From: Knoxdaviesia capensis
Taxonomy: Eukaryota; Ascomycota; Sordariomycetes; Microascales; Gondwanamycetaceae
Length of the DNA: 64,000 nt
Reading direction: 5' to 3'
Assembly (NCBI GenBank): GCA_001510575.1
Contig: LNGK01000003.1
Location: forward strand, 3,425,732-3,489,731
Each line of letters opens with the position of its first letter. Position 1 is the first letter of the stretch. Under the pieces are notes generated by a model. It was not told where the DNA came from and made no database searches. It saw only the letters and a list, made by a program, of their open reading frames with translations. A program made the position numbers and the translations under genes. Of the stretch, positions 18,267 through 30,413 are shown in pieces.

Positions 18267-19365
18267 ACCATGATGCAACTGATAAGAACCAACAGGCGGC
18301 AGTTGCGGGGTCCAGGAGTGAAAATGTGGGGACCTGCAGCTTTATCAGCACGTGATTGGTGCGTGAGCTTCATGGGCGTGATGCTGGTGTTTGGAGGATT
18401 TAGGGCTTGTTAGGGTTACTGGCTCTATAGCAATGCTGGGCTGTTTAGGGGTTCTCACTTCGCATCATGCCACTCTTTCACTCTCGAAGTCACCAAGATC
18501 ATGAACGGCCTTCCAGAGTTACGAGCCGACTCATGGCTCTCCCAAGCCCGGCCAATCCATAAAAGACGCACCTCATCATGAACGGGCCACCGTCGTCATC
18601 ACGGCCGTTGACCAGCTCCTTGCAGCTTTAGTGGCTAGGATTTCATTTAACCCCTTCTCTAGTTTATCGACGTAATTGCTAGACTTTAGTGCGGTCTTTT
18701 GGGCTCGCATCACCCGGCCAATTTCCTGCTGACTTGGGCGCATTCAAGAACCATTTTTGCCCAAGTTGTGTAAACCACCCGGGATGGTAAAATCGCTCGC
18801 GGCGGCGCCATATATGGCCCCGGCGACAGAATGGGCCAGCCTTGCCGCATTTCTCCGATGTTTCGGTCACCCATCTAGTTAAGAACGAAGGGTCCGGTGG
18901 GGTGTCGTGACGCTGCAGTTCTCCAAGTATCAGCATCAGTCTAGGGAAGGCTAATAGGTAGAAATACCATTGCTCACTTGGAAAGTGATAGAAGAAGAAG
19001 TATATAGGAACACGATTGGCTATTTATCAACAACGACCTATCGTTCGTCCTGTTTCCTCTGATTCCTTCTCACATATGAGCCCATAACCCTACGTGACTT
19101 AACATATAACCCTGATTAGCGTAACTGATAGTGGTGCATTATCTCCACGTGACATTTCCAGTAATCTCACAGGTGACTTGGCAAGGGTGTGGCGTTAACA
19201 AATGTGGCGTTTTGAATTGGATGTGGCTGGTGCTCAATTTGGCGCAAGGGGAACTGGCGATAGAGAAAAAAAAAATCAAATCACGACTTTTCAACACGCG
19301 CATCTCAAACCGTCTCGTGTCACGCCTCTATCGCCGCCGTCCTTCTCCTCTCCCACACATACGCA

Positions 19366-20362
19366 ATGAATTCAGCTCCGATATCGAAAAAGCTGCCGGC
19401 AGCTTTCAACCAGTTGGCCTTCGGCATCTCGCGAATAAGCATCCGGCACGGCCACTTCCGGTCCCGGTACCACAAGCCGCAGCCCGAGCTGGCTGGACAC
19501 CCTCCCGGCCATGGCGAGAAGATCTACCTGTTCAACAACATTGTGACGAAGGAGGTTGTGTACTCGCACACGGGCATTCTCGATGTACGCTCCCTCTCTT
19601 AGCCTCCCGATGGCTTCCCCCGAATAGCAATTGAGGCCTCGCTCGTGTGTCCTTTCCCGCTGGGTTACTAACGTTGGCCTCGCCTTTTCTTTCTCTCCCG
19701 TTTAGGCGCATAAAGCCATGCGCCAGATGCCGTTTGCCGGCAAGAAGACGAAAGCCGCGAAGATCCGCAAAGACCACTGGCGCCAGCTGGCGCTGGTGCA
19801 GTTCCCGGAGGGCCGCGGCGTGGTCGGCCAGTCGGTGTTCCAGAAGCTGCGCGAGTTCCGCGAGCGCCACCTGGTCGAGTGGGACGACAAGGCCTTCTTC
19901 AAGCCGAGCCCGACCAACCCCGCGAAGAAGCTGCTGCGCACGCGGCCCGAGCGCGGCCGCGTGGTGCTCGAACAGTTCGCCAACTCGATCGCCGACCTCG
20001 CCGCTGTTCTGGGCGGCGCGGGCAAGGGCAGCAAGATGTGGGAGTCGGCGCCGGCGGCCGCCGCGGATGGCGAGGCCGCGGCGCCGCCCGCGCTGTGCGA
20101 GGCTACCGTGTACTGGGCGAACGAGGCCGATCAGAACTACGCCGTGCAGTGGTCGGATAACGTGTCGCATGGCAAGCTGGTGCCGCCGGAGCGAAAGGAG
20201 CGGCCGAAGCGCGTGACTGCTGGTGGTGTGCCGGAGCAGGGCGAGGAGGTTGTCGGTGAGGAGGGACTGGAGGGGGAGCCTGTGTACGAGGCCGCCGCCG
20301 CCGAAGGTGCCGAGCCTGCCCCTGCTGGAGACAAGAAGAACAACTGGTTGTGGAAACGGTGA
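19366..20362 (+). CDS. MHR1: Mitochondrial large-subunit ribosomal protein mL67 / Mhr1
   Basis: Yeast Mhr1 is both a structural protein of the mitochondrial large ribosomal subunit (mL67) and a factor in mitochondrial DNA recombination. Two exons (19366-19584 and 19706-20362) give 291 residues; the 121-nt intron has a GTACGC donor and a TTTAG acceptor. Family blocks include IYLFNNIVTKEVVYSHTG (about 53-70), AMRQMPFAGKKTKAAKIRKDHW directly after the join, and SVFQKLREFRERHLVEW. The N-terminus is basic with few acidic residues, as expected for import into mitochondria. The C-terminal third is Ala/Glu/Pro-rich and ends in NNWLWKR. It is divergent from hsp98. The ribosomal role is well supported; the recombination role is inferred from yeast. 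Confidence 0.88.
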
Positions 20363-20680
20363 GCTGATTTCACCGACAAAACAACGCACGAGGAATTCTC
20401 TTTCTTTTTCTTTCGAGACGAAACGAGGTGGGAATATCGATCCACGACCAGCGATATTCCTCCCTCGACTCTAGACTTTGGGGATGGAGCGCCGTGTACG
20501 AAGAACCTTGGATGACGATACGGGGGGAGTGTATTATTGTAAACTATCAAAAACCCAACCAACCCTGAAAAGATCTGGCCGATTGTACTATACTAGAATA
20601 TCACACGCATGTTACTGATAAGCAGATAAGCTCTTTGATCAACTTGCTGTTCTTTTTACCGCCCACGCTTCTGTGTTCGC
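20363..20680. other. Convergent 3' region between mL67 and the sulfotransferase-like gene
   Basis: A short spacer with T-rich sequence and no gene. It should hold both polyadenylation regions. Confidence 0.6.
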
Positions 20681-21929
20681 TTAAAACTTCATGGCAAACT
20701 GCTTCAAGTACTCATAGTGAGGCAGGTTCTGGTCCACGGTCTCGCGGATCACGGACTGGGCCTCCTCGCCGAACTGGTCTTTCCACTTCTGGTTTTCCTC
20801 TTCCGCAGTCAAGGGCTTCTAGTTGAATCGGGTTAGCCCGCCGGGCTTTCTTTGGTAATGGGCACAAACAAGACAGAAGGAGAAAAAAAAAAGAAGAAAA
20901 CACCAAGGTGGGGGGGGAGGGGAAATTTAGGCTCACCTGCTTGTGTGTCCGCGGCCGCAACGACGAGCTCGCGAGCGCATCCTCATGGAAGCCCTTCCAC
21001 TTCGAGAAAGCCAGGACGGCAGCGCGGTCGTCCTCGGGCGACCACGACAGCATGTTCGGCGAGAACTCGACCCCGGTGCGCTCGCAGAACGCGCGAATGG
21101 CGGCCTCGGGGCGGTCGAGCAGGTCGTCGGCGTCGAGCACGACGAGGTCGTCGCGGTGGAGGGTGCCGGAGGCGAGCAGGAAGTCGACGATCTGGCGCAT
21201 CTCGGCGTAGCCGGCCTCGCTGGGCATGAAGTCGGTGAAGCCGGTCATCTCGACCAGCGGCGGCACGGTGCAGCGGTAGTACGACGGCACGCTGCGGCTG
21301 GGGTGGCGGATCAGGAAGGCGAAGTGGAAGCGCCGCAGCTCCGACTCCGGGATCACCGTCGGGTTGTGCGGCTCGGGCTGGCCGCCCAGCGACGGCACGA
21401 TGCGGGGCTCCTGGCCCGGCGGCGGGACCAGGTAGTATGCGATGTCTTTTATGAACACGCGCTTGCCCTGTGGGGGGAGAGAACAGACAAGATACCAGTC
21501 AGCTCGGGGGGAGTCCTGGTTCATCGCATGGGGCTATCTCTTATTTTTATTTTTTTTTGGGGGGGACCACGCACATTCTTGGTGGCTTCATCGATGCGCC
21601 CGAGCACATCAGCGTACGTGATATGCGAGAACCCGCTCTCGTTGCGGGCCTTGGGGTCGTTCTCGAAGCGCTCGCTCATGCGCTCCGGGCCGTAGTAGAA
21701 GGCATCGCCAAACGGCTCGTGGATGCACTCGAAGGTGTCGGGCCGGGCCATGAACACCTAGACGCAGCTGTCAGTTTGTATGCCACCACTAATTTGTGTA
21801 AAAAGCCCAGAACTCAGGCATAGTCCAGGAACAAAGAGAACAAAAAAGGAAGCTTACCCGCTCAAACGCCGTCGAACAAGCGCGCGGATTGGCGGCCACG
21901 AAAATCGGTTTGGCTGAAACGGCTGTCAT
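20681..21929 (-). CDS. Sulfotransferase-like P-loop protein
   Basis: Four minus-strand exons (21929-21858, 21757-21575, 21467-20937, 20818-20681) encode 307 residues with every junction in phase 0. The N-terminus KPIFVAANPRACSTAFERV is a PAPS-type phosphate-binding loop at about 7-25. RHPSRSVPSYYR matches the 3'-phosphate site of sulfotransferases. Downstream VVLDADDLLDRPEAAIRAFCERTGVEF matches the usual order of the fold. The family transfers sulfate from PAPS to small molecules or other acceptors. Many fungal members of this branch have no known substrate, so only the fold is assigned. No signal peptide or membrane segment is seen. Donors include GTAAGC and the less common GTGCGT. Confidence 0.85.
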
Positions 21930-22887
21930 GATGATGTATGGGAATTGTGAGATTTGACGACTGGAGCACGACAGAACGGAAAGAAGGAGGGATACGGGAA
22001 GAAAAGGAAGAAAAGAAGGTTCGCGCCGACCGTGCTGACACTTTTGTGTCTTCTTAACAAGTCTGAGCGAATCCGACAAAAACGTGCCCGTTTCTCTAAG
22101 CAGCCAAAACGCCTCTCTCTCGGTGCAGCAGCAGCTTGCTTAGCTTGCTCCCTCACCACAGCTCTCCGCATTTGAACATTCTCCTCTCTTCCCTCTGCTC
22201 GATGTCCGTCATTCTGATCTATTTACTATGGCACTTAAATCGCTTGGCGCTGAAATCTCGGTCTTTTGGCGTGCAGCGGAATGCACGCCATGAAAAAATT
22301 AAACCGGGTCAAGTTAGACGGGGAATAACATTTTTTTTTTCTTCTTTTTCTTCTCGTTCTAACCAAGAAGCAACACAAAAAACGAGTATAAAGCCAGACA
22401 GACGTTGGGAATAAGCAGGCAGGATAAAACGGGCCAACTGCTTCAAGATGGGGCTCCTGGCCCACCCAGCCAAGACCGCCGATAGATTAGGCTTGCAGAC
22501 GGATTTGGAGGGGCGATGTAAACTGTCGGTAAGTAGTAGCTTCTCTGGGATGCAGAAGCGGGGGTGAGACACGGTCAAGATGAGAATTATCAACACAGAG
22601 GAGTCGGATGTGGTTGGCTCAAAGTCAAAGCTGCTTTTTGGTGGCTAAAAAAAAAGGAAAAAAAAAGAAAAAAAAAAACCAGGATTTGAGGGGTCGATCA
22701 AGGTTTGCAGTGGCAAAAGTGCCGGACTCGGTTGAAAAAAAAATTGCTTTTATGTAACGATTATATGAGGAGACAAGAAAAGATCAAAAGAAGAAAAAAC
22801 CAGTCATAACCTGGGTAAGATCGTATAATAATAATACATGGGGTAATCCGATGAGAGCTGGTGGTGAATGCTTCCCCCTCACATCAT
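21930..22887. other. Intergenic region between two minus-strand genes
   Basis: It holds the promoter of the sulfotransferase-like gene and the 3' region of prephenate dehydratase. Long A and T runs occur near 22330 and 22648-22678. No gene is seen. Confidence 0.6.
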
Positions 22888-24419
22888 CTAGAAGGGACTG
22901 CTGCTCTTCGCCCAGTAGCCGAGCCAGTCACACGTATCGGTGATGGTAGAAATGGTAGCCAAGGCAGCGGAAAACCCGGTCCCCTGCAACGGAAACTCGG
23001 TCTCCAGCTCGGCGACATACACGTAGTGGAACGGCGTCTGCAGGCTCGGCCGTAGATTGAGGTTGATCAGGGCGATATCGTGTCGTTGGAGCTCCGCAAG
23101 CACATCGCCAAGGATCGGCCTGCGGTCCGCAGCAAGTGTCGACGGAGCCCCGCGTCCGGTCGGGAGAGAGAATTTCAAGAGGATCCCCGCCCGCGCCGGC
23201 GACCCCGTGAGCACCGGCGGCAGGATATCCACCTTCGGCACCGGTGGCCGGAGCCCCCCGGGCCCCGGATCCGCGCCGGACTCCGCGGGCCTCCGGCACA
23301 GCACGGTGAAGCGCGTGACGTTGTTCGGCGCGTTCTCAATCGCGCTGGCCAGCACATCCAGCCCGTACAACCTCCCCGCAACCTCGCTGCACACGGCAGC
23401 AGTGGCGCCCAGCGCATCGTCCCTGGCCATCTCGGCGGCGCGGGACGTCGACGCCACGTCGATCAGCTCGGCGCTGCGCAGGTAGGTCGACAGGAAGGCC
23501 GAGCACTGGCCGAAGGCCTGCGGGTGCGAGAACACCTTGTGCACGTGCTTGAGCCCCGCCACCGGCCGGCTGTGCGGCTGCTCGGGCGTCGGGTCCTCGG
23601 CTGTCGGCGTGCAGGCGCCGGGGCTGGCCGCCGGGCTGCCGTCGTCGAGCACGGAGGCTGCGGCCGCGGGTGGGTGGGCGGGGCGCGCGGCGGGGAGGCG
23701 CCGGCCCATCAGGAAGTGGCTGACTTTCACGTACACCTCGCCGCAGACGGCGATGTGGGCGGCGCGGTTGGCGCGGTCGCAGAGCACGTCGAGCATGGGG
23801 ATCACGGCGCCGTAGGTGGAGTTTTCAAACGGCACCACGCCGAGGTCGACGATGCCGGCTTGCACATCCTCGAAAATTGCTGAGGAAGATGTCCCCCAAG
23901 GACGTGTCAGTATGGAACATACATAGACTACCGCAGCCCTGAGTTGTGTCTGCCTGTTGCACGACCTCCAGTCTCGCAGTTGTGCGCCCTTACCTGGGAT
24001 TGTCTCTGCTGGACACAGCTTGTATCGAGCCTGAGGGAACGCTTTCTGGGCAGCCTGTTTCATGCGTACGTGAGTGTAAGTATGCAACACCCCTTTTCTG
24101 ATGTTTGGGGCGAACAAGATTATACAGCAGTGGCAGCACACAGAGTCGGGTGTGCGACACCTGGCCAGTCGTGTATGCACGCAGCCATTCCCTGCTTGTT
24201 CTTTTTCACTCTTTTCTACACCCTGCCTCCCCGGTTCCTGTTCACGGAGAGATATATGCAACTGACCTGGTGAGTATACGAGGCTTGCGGGCCAAGATAC
24301 GCCACTTTCACAACAGCGTCGGAGGCCTGTGCAAGTGCCGCGTCCGGGATGTCTGGCAGCAGCACAGAGCCATCAGAGCCCATCTCTCGGGGAGGATACT
24401 CCGGACTGAGGGGAGTCAT
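22888..24419 (-). CDS. PHA2: Prephenate dehydratase
   Basis: The enzyme converts prephenate to phenylpyruvate, the step committed to phenylalanine. Three exons (24419-24267, 24054-23994, 23879-22888) give 401 residues. The 61-nt middle exon is needed to restore the conserved region between YLGPQASYTHQ (41-51) and AIFEDVQAG. Catalytic-domain blocks include VVPFENSTYG (near 86) and the NNVTRFTVL motif, whose Thr-Arg-Phe is at about 257-259. An Ala/Pro-rich insert of some 50 residues lies before HKVFSHPQAFGQC. The C-terminal ACT domain runs from about 290 to 390. Its usual ESRP phenylalanine-binding motif reads NLRP here, so feedback control may differ. The open frame extends into intron sequence upstream of exon 3, but that part does not match the family. 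Confidence 0.92.
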
Positions 24420-27400
24420 GGCCGCAGAGCAGTTTCAAAGGGGTGACTGTTCTTTTATTTGCTGTGCAGGTCTCGCGAGCTGCAGGGAGACAGACCACCG
24501 GGGGTGGTTTTGTTTGTGTCTATGGCGGTGACAAGATAGGTTTTGCTCTTAGACCTGGAGTCTCCGGCTGGCCATGATGGGACACAAGAAAAGGGGTTCT
24601 GCAGCGGGTGAGGCAGTCAGTCAGCGATGAAGTCATTTGTTCCCCCTTCTTCTTTCACGAACAAGACTCTGGCTGCTTTTTTTCCCGCTGTGTACCGTTG
24701 ACACGGACAAAAAAAAGGCAGAGTCATCTGTGTTGCCTTCCTGTCTTTCCCGGTGTTTTAGGTGAGAGTTGCAGGTTCCCGGGGGGTAACGTGAGGGACT
24801 GGGGATGCAGAGCCACCGCCGACACCAGCGTGCAGGGCAACGCAGAGCAGCCAAAGATAGCCAGCCATACAAGCCAGGAGATTCGTGATACCGTGAGACC
24901 GCGATATCATCATGTGGCTGCGCGCAAAACGACAACACCCGCAAGTGTCCACGAGAAACGCAACATAAAGGGTGTTTGAACGTACCAGGCTTGGACACTC
25001 TGGTGCGTACAGGGCCGGAGCATTCCCAGTTCCCGTTGGCGGGCTACAGATACGAGAAGAACGGGGAATTGGTGAATATGCAGGCTGTTCACCACCACAC
25101 GACAGTTTGGAAAGGCTGGGAGACTGGAAGACTGAAGCGAGAAAATGGTCGATATGGGGACGTTCTGGTGGTGATGATGTGATACTGAGAAAAAATTGCT
25201 TCAATTGGCCGGTAGTGTGCCCCTGCGGTATCGGAGTAGCTTTGGTCGCGCCTAATTCGCAGTGCGGCAGATAGCGTGGTACAAACGGGGCCTTTGGACG
25301 ATTTGTCTAGTAAAATGGCAGCGAATGGCTGCTTAACTAATGGAAGTTGATATTCTCCTTTGTGGGTTGATGTATATTGTAGGTTTATAGCTGCTCTTGA
25401 GCTCAGATTGTGGTCATAAGATGCCTCTGGAGCATGTAAAGCTGTCCCGAAGTGGAGGTGGAAGTCAAAACACCAACCCTAACCCTAGACCCAATCCTTC
25501 CTGGCAAACATGCGGCACATCCTGTGTTCTACACTGAACCACAGTCTTCAACAAATGAACGCTTGACACAAGACAATCTCACCCCCCAACAACCGATTGA
25601 TTGGGCAGGACAGCATGCGAGAGCAAACGGTGAGTGTATCATGTCTGAGCAAAGGACTGCGATTCCCGACTGACAGGGCTGAATTGTTCTTCTTCTGTGC
25701 GCCCCCTGGCTGGGAACAAACGGTGATACCGACGCGCCGCAGATGCGGGAGCTTGGGCCACCGCGAAGCAGAGCCGACGAAGTGTACGCGGTGGGTCGGG
25801 CCTCAACGTTCGGAGAGCCGTGGTCGCTGTGCAAGAAAAACACGAACACGTAGCTGGCGGGGAACACATCTACACGTAGGAACTGTCACGGCGGGCGGGG
25901 CGTTCTGATATTCCCGCCCCCGTGCACACGAAAATATGAAGACGATGAAACCAGGACAAACAAAGACGAGGACCGGCGCAGGCGGTGCTGGCTGCACAGA
26001 CGCGAGGCGCAGACCGTTAGTGAGGCTCTTTATCGCGGCCTGGACTGCCGTGGCGCTCAGATATCAACAGTACAGGCCGGACCGCCCCAAAACACACGCA
26101 CACACACCGTATAGGGAGAACATGACGTGTGGTTGATATATACTGTACAAAGAGAGGGAAGGATGGAGCCTGTTTCATGATTGTCATTGTTTACGAGATA
26201 ATTGCCGGTGCTGCTCGGGCCAAGTGCTCCTCCATCCATACCGGTGTAGGACCCCCTTCCCAACGCATCGTGAGATGCAAACACACACGCCCAACACCAA
26301 CATCACAGTGAATTTTCCCTGTCCCCGTCGTCCTTTGGGGCTGAGCGGGCGGACCGGCAATACAGCCTTTATCCACGGGCGGCCGGCCGCCATTGTCCTG
26401 CTTGGATTGGATTGGTGTCATCCAACTGAAACCGCGAAACAAGGCTGTGCGGGAAAACCTGGGCGGAGGGGTAGCAGGAATAAGGACAGCAGAAACAAAA
26501 ACACGAACGAACAAGCCCAAGACACTGAGAGATTTTTTTGCCGGAATTAAACAAGGCAGTTCTCTCACATGTGGCATGTCTCGTACATATCTATCCTGTT
26601 TGCATGGGCTTGTTGTTCCACTCTACGCAGTAATGCCGGGCGTAAGGGCCGGCACTTTAGACCAAAAGTTGTATTTATACAGAAAACGACGGCGGTCAGC
26701 GAGCGAGATGGACGTACCTCATATAAAGGACGTGCAGCGTGCTCCGTTTTACCAGTATTAGACTTCTTGCTGCGGGTGCAAAGGGGGTGGGTGAGCTCAT
26801 TAAATTGACGGATGAACAACATCATCGCGCGGGAAGCGGTATGCAAGTAAGGGAGGAGATCTTGCTGTATTTAAGGCTTACAGCGGTCACTTACCCAGTA
26901 CCAGAGAGTTGAAGGCTTCGTTCGTTCACGCAAGAACGGATAAAATCGACCACCCGAAAAACCGAAGTTCGGTAGAGCAAGGGGAGGGTTGGATTGCATG
27001 GGTACTGGAGAGTCACCGAGATTCCGGACGTACGCATACGCTCAAGAAACTTACTCTCTTGCCCCTTACACAGAAATAGCACGTAGCGGCTAGACGAGCG
27101 TGCATGTACGCACGTCCAGACCCCCGATACGCAATACATCGACATCGTGGAAGCGGTGGGAGGGGGCCGAACCCACAGGACAAAAACACCGAGCACAAGG
27201 ACAAGCCCGGGAGAGAGGAGGACCATAAAAAACAAGAAAAAAACACGACACGTGTAAATGGACCGCAAAAACGCGTAATGGGGAAAAAAAAAAGAAGAAA
27301 ACGATCGTCATCACGCGAGCTCCAAACATTTTACGCTTGGACGTTTCTGATCGACAGCTACGTCGACGACGAGGCTGAGGGGGGAAGACCAAAACGGCCC

Positions 27401-29653
27401 ATCAAAAACGGGCACGTCTCTCACTCTCTCTCTCTCTCAAAAACAGCAGCCTGGACTGTGCTACTGCAAACGAAAGGGGGAACACACGCACAAAGGAGAA
27501 ACATTACGAGGGAAACCAAAAAAAAAGAAACCAGAAACACACGAAACGGAGGGGAGGGTGAGTGGTGCAACCACCGACAACACCAGGACGACGACGACAC
27601 AGGTGTTTCTTGAGGATTCTTGCAACCAGGCCGCGTAATTGGGCGTTAGTTATCATGGGAACCATCAGGGGGTGAGAGTGAACGAACGATGATGAAAGTT
27701 GGCATGTTTCAAAACCATACGTACATACACAAAGAGTCTCCCGAGCCCCCGTGGTCCGGGATGACGACACGGACCGAAACTAACATTCACGGAGTGTTGG
27801 CCGGCAGCGCTGCAGGAACGGGATATTACGAAGGGGGCAGGAGGAGACCAGAAAAAAAAAGCGCAGGAGAAAAAAATCCATCCGATCTCCTGGTGCGTCT
27901 CGCATGATCATCGTACCCTCTTCGACCGATGAGTGAACACATCAAAGCAAAAAGGCGGTATTGGGGCCCGCGGGAGGGTGGAGAGGCTACTGCACGCACG
28001 GATAATGATGATACTGGGGATAGATTTATGGATGTCTGGATGGAGAAGCTTCGGGAAGCAGCAGTCAAGCAGAGACGAGCGGAAATTCGAGCCGAGATGT
28101 TGCTGTGTGCGTGGAGACGCACGTATACGTGGCGCTGGAGAGGGCGTGTGAAGCCCCTTGGAGGTCTATATCTCTCGTACGTACTGAACATGTAATTGAG
28201 GGACATTGTGGTCGTGAAGTCGTGGTCGTATTTTATTTTTCCAGTCTGTGATATATGTCAAGGACGCGGGACTTTAGTATCTCCACCTCACTTTTTAAGG
28301 AGCCGATAGAATAAGTTTCGGTGAGCCTAGGACTTCTGTAAGACGTGCGAATTTTCTGGACGTTGTTCCACCTTGAGTGACACTCACGATGGGGAGTGAA
28401 AGGTGACTAGCCCCCGTCGTCAGCTAAGGACACCGAGAGCAGGGCCTAGATCCGTCTGGTCTGGCGAGAAGAACAAATTTTGAGCCAGACTGGGAGGGCC
28501 CTGCTCCAGCGCTTCGTGGCGTCACATCCCACACATCCCAAGACGAATGAGGTGAAAGAGACCTTGTTAGAAAGGTCACAACGGCTGACCCGGGCAGGCG
28601 GGCAGTCAAGCACATGAGCAGATGATAAGAGAGAGAAAGAGAGCGAAAGAGAGAGAGAGAGAGGGAGGTTCATCGTCCGGGTTGTCGTCAAAAGCTGGTT
28701 TACCTAGTCCAAACAGGGAAATACGGGTTGCTGGAGGGTCACATGGTGGGCGAGCCATGTTTCGCTTCTCCCACAGAGAGAAGAAAGAGAGAGTGGTAGT
28801 TCTTTTGACTCATGCAGGCTGATGCAGCCAATAGTCCGGATGGAATATAGGGCGTCTGTGAAGAACAAACAGAGTGTTGGGTGGGACGGACGTGAACCAC
28901 TGTGCAGTACTAGCCACAACGACTCTCACGTGAATAACAACGTGTATCCGGGCATCGGCGGGGATCAACATCGACATCCGGGATGTACAGACTGGGGGAG
29001 AGGGGGATCTTCCGTACACGTCCAAGTTCTTCTTAGATGCATGAACGGGCGAGACCGGAGCATGAAGTGAGCAGCAAAGGGAGTTGCCAGTGCCGAAATA
29101 TGCAGACCGCATGCAGACTGCGAGAGGTGCATCAGAACCGACAAAAATGCAACAGTGGCATCGGCAGTACGGATCAAGGACGACGGAGGCACGATGTCCT
29201 GGACGAGGAAACAATGGTTGTGTTTTTTTTGGGGTGGTATATCGGGAGGGTGTAGGTCCGTCGACCTCAGTTGATATCACCGGTTTTATTACTTAGCAAA
29301 CGAAAGAAGCGGAGAGAAACACAAAGATCACGAGTTCATGATGGAATGGATGGATGAAACAGGGAAACATTGGGAGGAAGGAACAAACGGTCTGGGTGGG
29401 TTAGACAGGCTTCTGCTCTTTCCTGTTGCTCTTCGGCCATAGTGGGTGGGCACATTACCCACTATAACTGTCGCTCTAACCACGAGAGCACCGAGAGTGT
29501 AAGCCGACGGCGGCAAAGCAGAAGCGGTGGCGGCACGGAAGAGAGCAGGTTTGGGGGGTGGGCTATAGTGGACGACGACCGGCAACGACATGGCAACGTA
29601 CGGCGGAGCGAGGCCGCTGGAGCCGGATATTTTTTGTACCACAAACAGCCACC

Positions 29654-29742
29654 GAAAAAAAAGAAAAAAAAAGAAAAAAAAAGAAAAAAAAAGAAAAAAA
29701 AAGAAAAAAAAAGAAAAAAAAAGAAAAAAAAAGAAAAAGAAA
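29654..29742. repeat. Decamer minisatellite, G followed by nine A
   Basis: Seven near-perfect 10-bp units run from 29663 to 29732. Degenerate units follow with shorter A runs. On the opposite strand it is a long T-tract array. It yields lysine- or phenylalanine-rich chance frames that are not genes. Confidence 0.95.
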
Positions 29743-30377
29743 AGAAAAAGAAAAAGGAGGCACCGCTCACTTTGCCACTCACCTTCTCTTTGGGAAGCAA
29801 GGACGAACTCAAAAAAAAAAAAAGAAGAAAAAAAGAGAGGAAAGAACCCCTCCCCACCCCACCCCACCCACGGACCTGTTTCGTCGTGCTCACATTCCGA
29901 AACATGGCAAGTTTCATGATTTATGGAGAGCGCTGGCCAATCAGCGGGCGGACGGTGCTGGGACGAAGGTGGAGTGGAAAAAACTGGAACGCGACCTTTT
30001 AGCTGCGGCGTGAAGGTGGACGCAGCGATTGGCTGCGATTGCATCTGGGTGTGATGGATGGGAAGGAGGGACGAACGACAGAGAACAGAGGAAAGAAACG
30101 TCATTCACCTGTCTTGGGTGACCGCCTTCCCTCTCTTCTTCTGGTGACCACATACAGTACTGTACATACAGTACAGTACAGTACGAGTGCTACGAGCCTG
30201 GGTATGCATCGCCGGGTGGCTCACCGGGTGGCTTTTGGTGGCCTGCAATGTTGGATGGATGTGCTGATACTTGCTCTGCTGAATAGTGTCTCCGGTTGCT
30301 TTCTTTGGCCTCTTCCTCCCTCAACCACGCTTGGCGCTGGCTCCTAATGCTTACATGTGCTTTGCACCACATACGAG

Positions 30378-30378
<1 letters not shown>

Positions 30379-30408
<30 letters not shown>
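30379..30408. repeat. (AC)15 microsatellite
   Basis: Fifteen AC dinucleotides in the gene-free block. Nothing around it suggests a transcript end or start. Confidence 0.95.

Positions 30409-30413
<5 letters not shown>

Larger units (their letters stand above)
17689..19365. promoter_or_regulatory. Shared upstream region of hsp98 (-) and mL67 (+)
   Basis: These 1.7 kb between divergent genes hold the hsp98 heat-shock promoter, with heat-shock elements and a TATA box listed separately. TAGGG words occur at 18399-18418 and AACCCT words at 19085-19112. The open frames here are short and unlike known proteins. Confidence 0.6.

Noticed and set aside
24069..24261. Upstream extension of the prephenate dehydratase frame into sequence before exon 2
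   Set aside because: The translated extension does not match the family and includes a clear donor, branch point and acceptor; it is intron.
24758..24900. Short minus-strand frame with a signal-peptide-like start (MAGYLWLLCVALHAG)
   Set aside because: Only about 36 residues from that Met, with no further exon I could join; hydrophobic stretches this short arise often.
29654..29742. Regular repeat considered as a CRISPR-like array
   Set aside because: The units are contiguous decamers with no spacers, in a eukaryotic genome.
29370..30104. Lys-rich and Phe-rich frames on both strands
   Set aside because: They translate the A-tract minisatellite and flanking poly-purine DNA.
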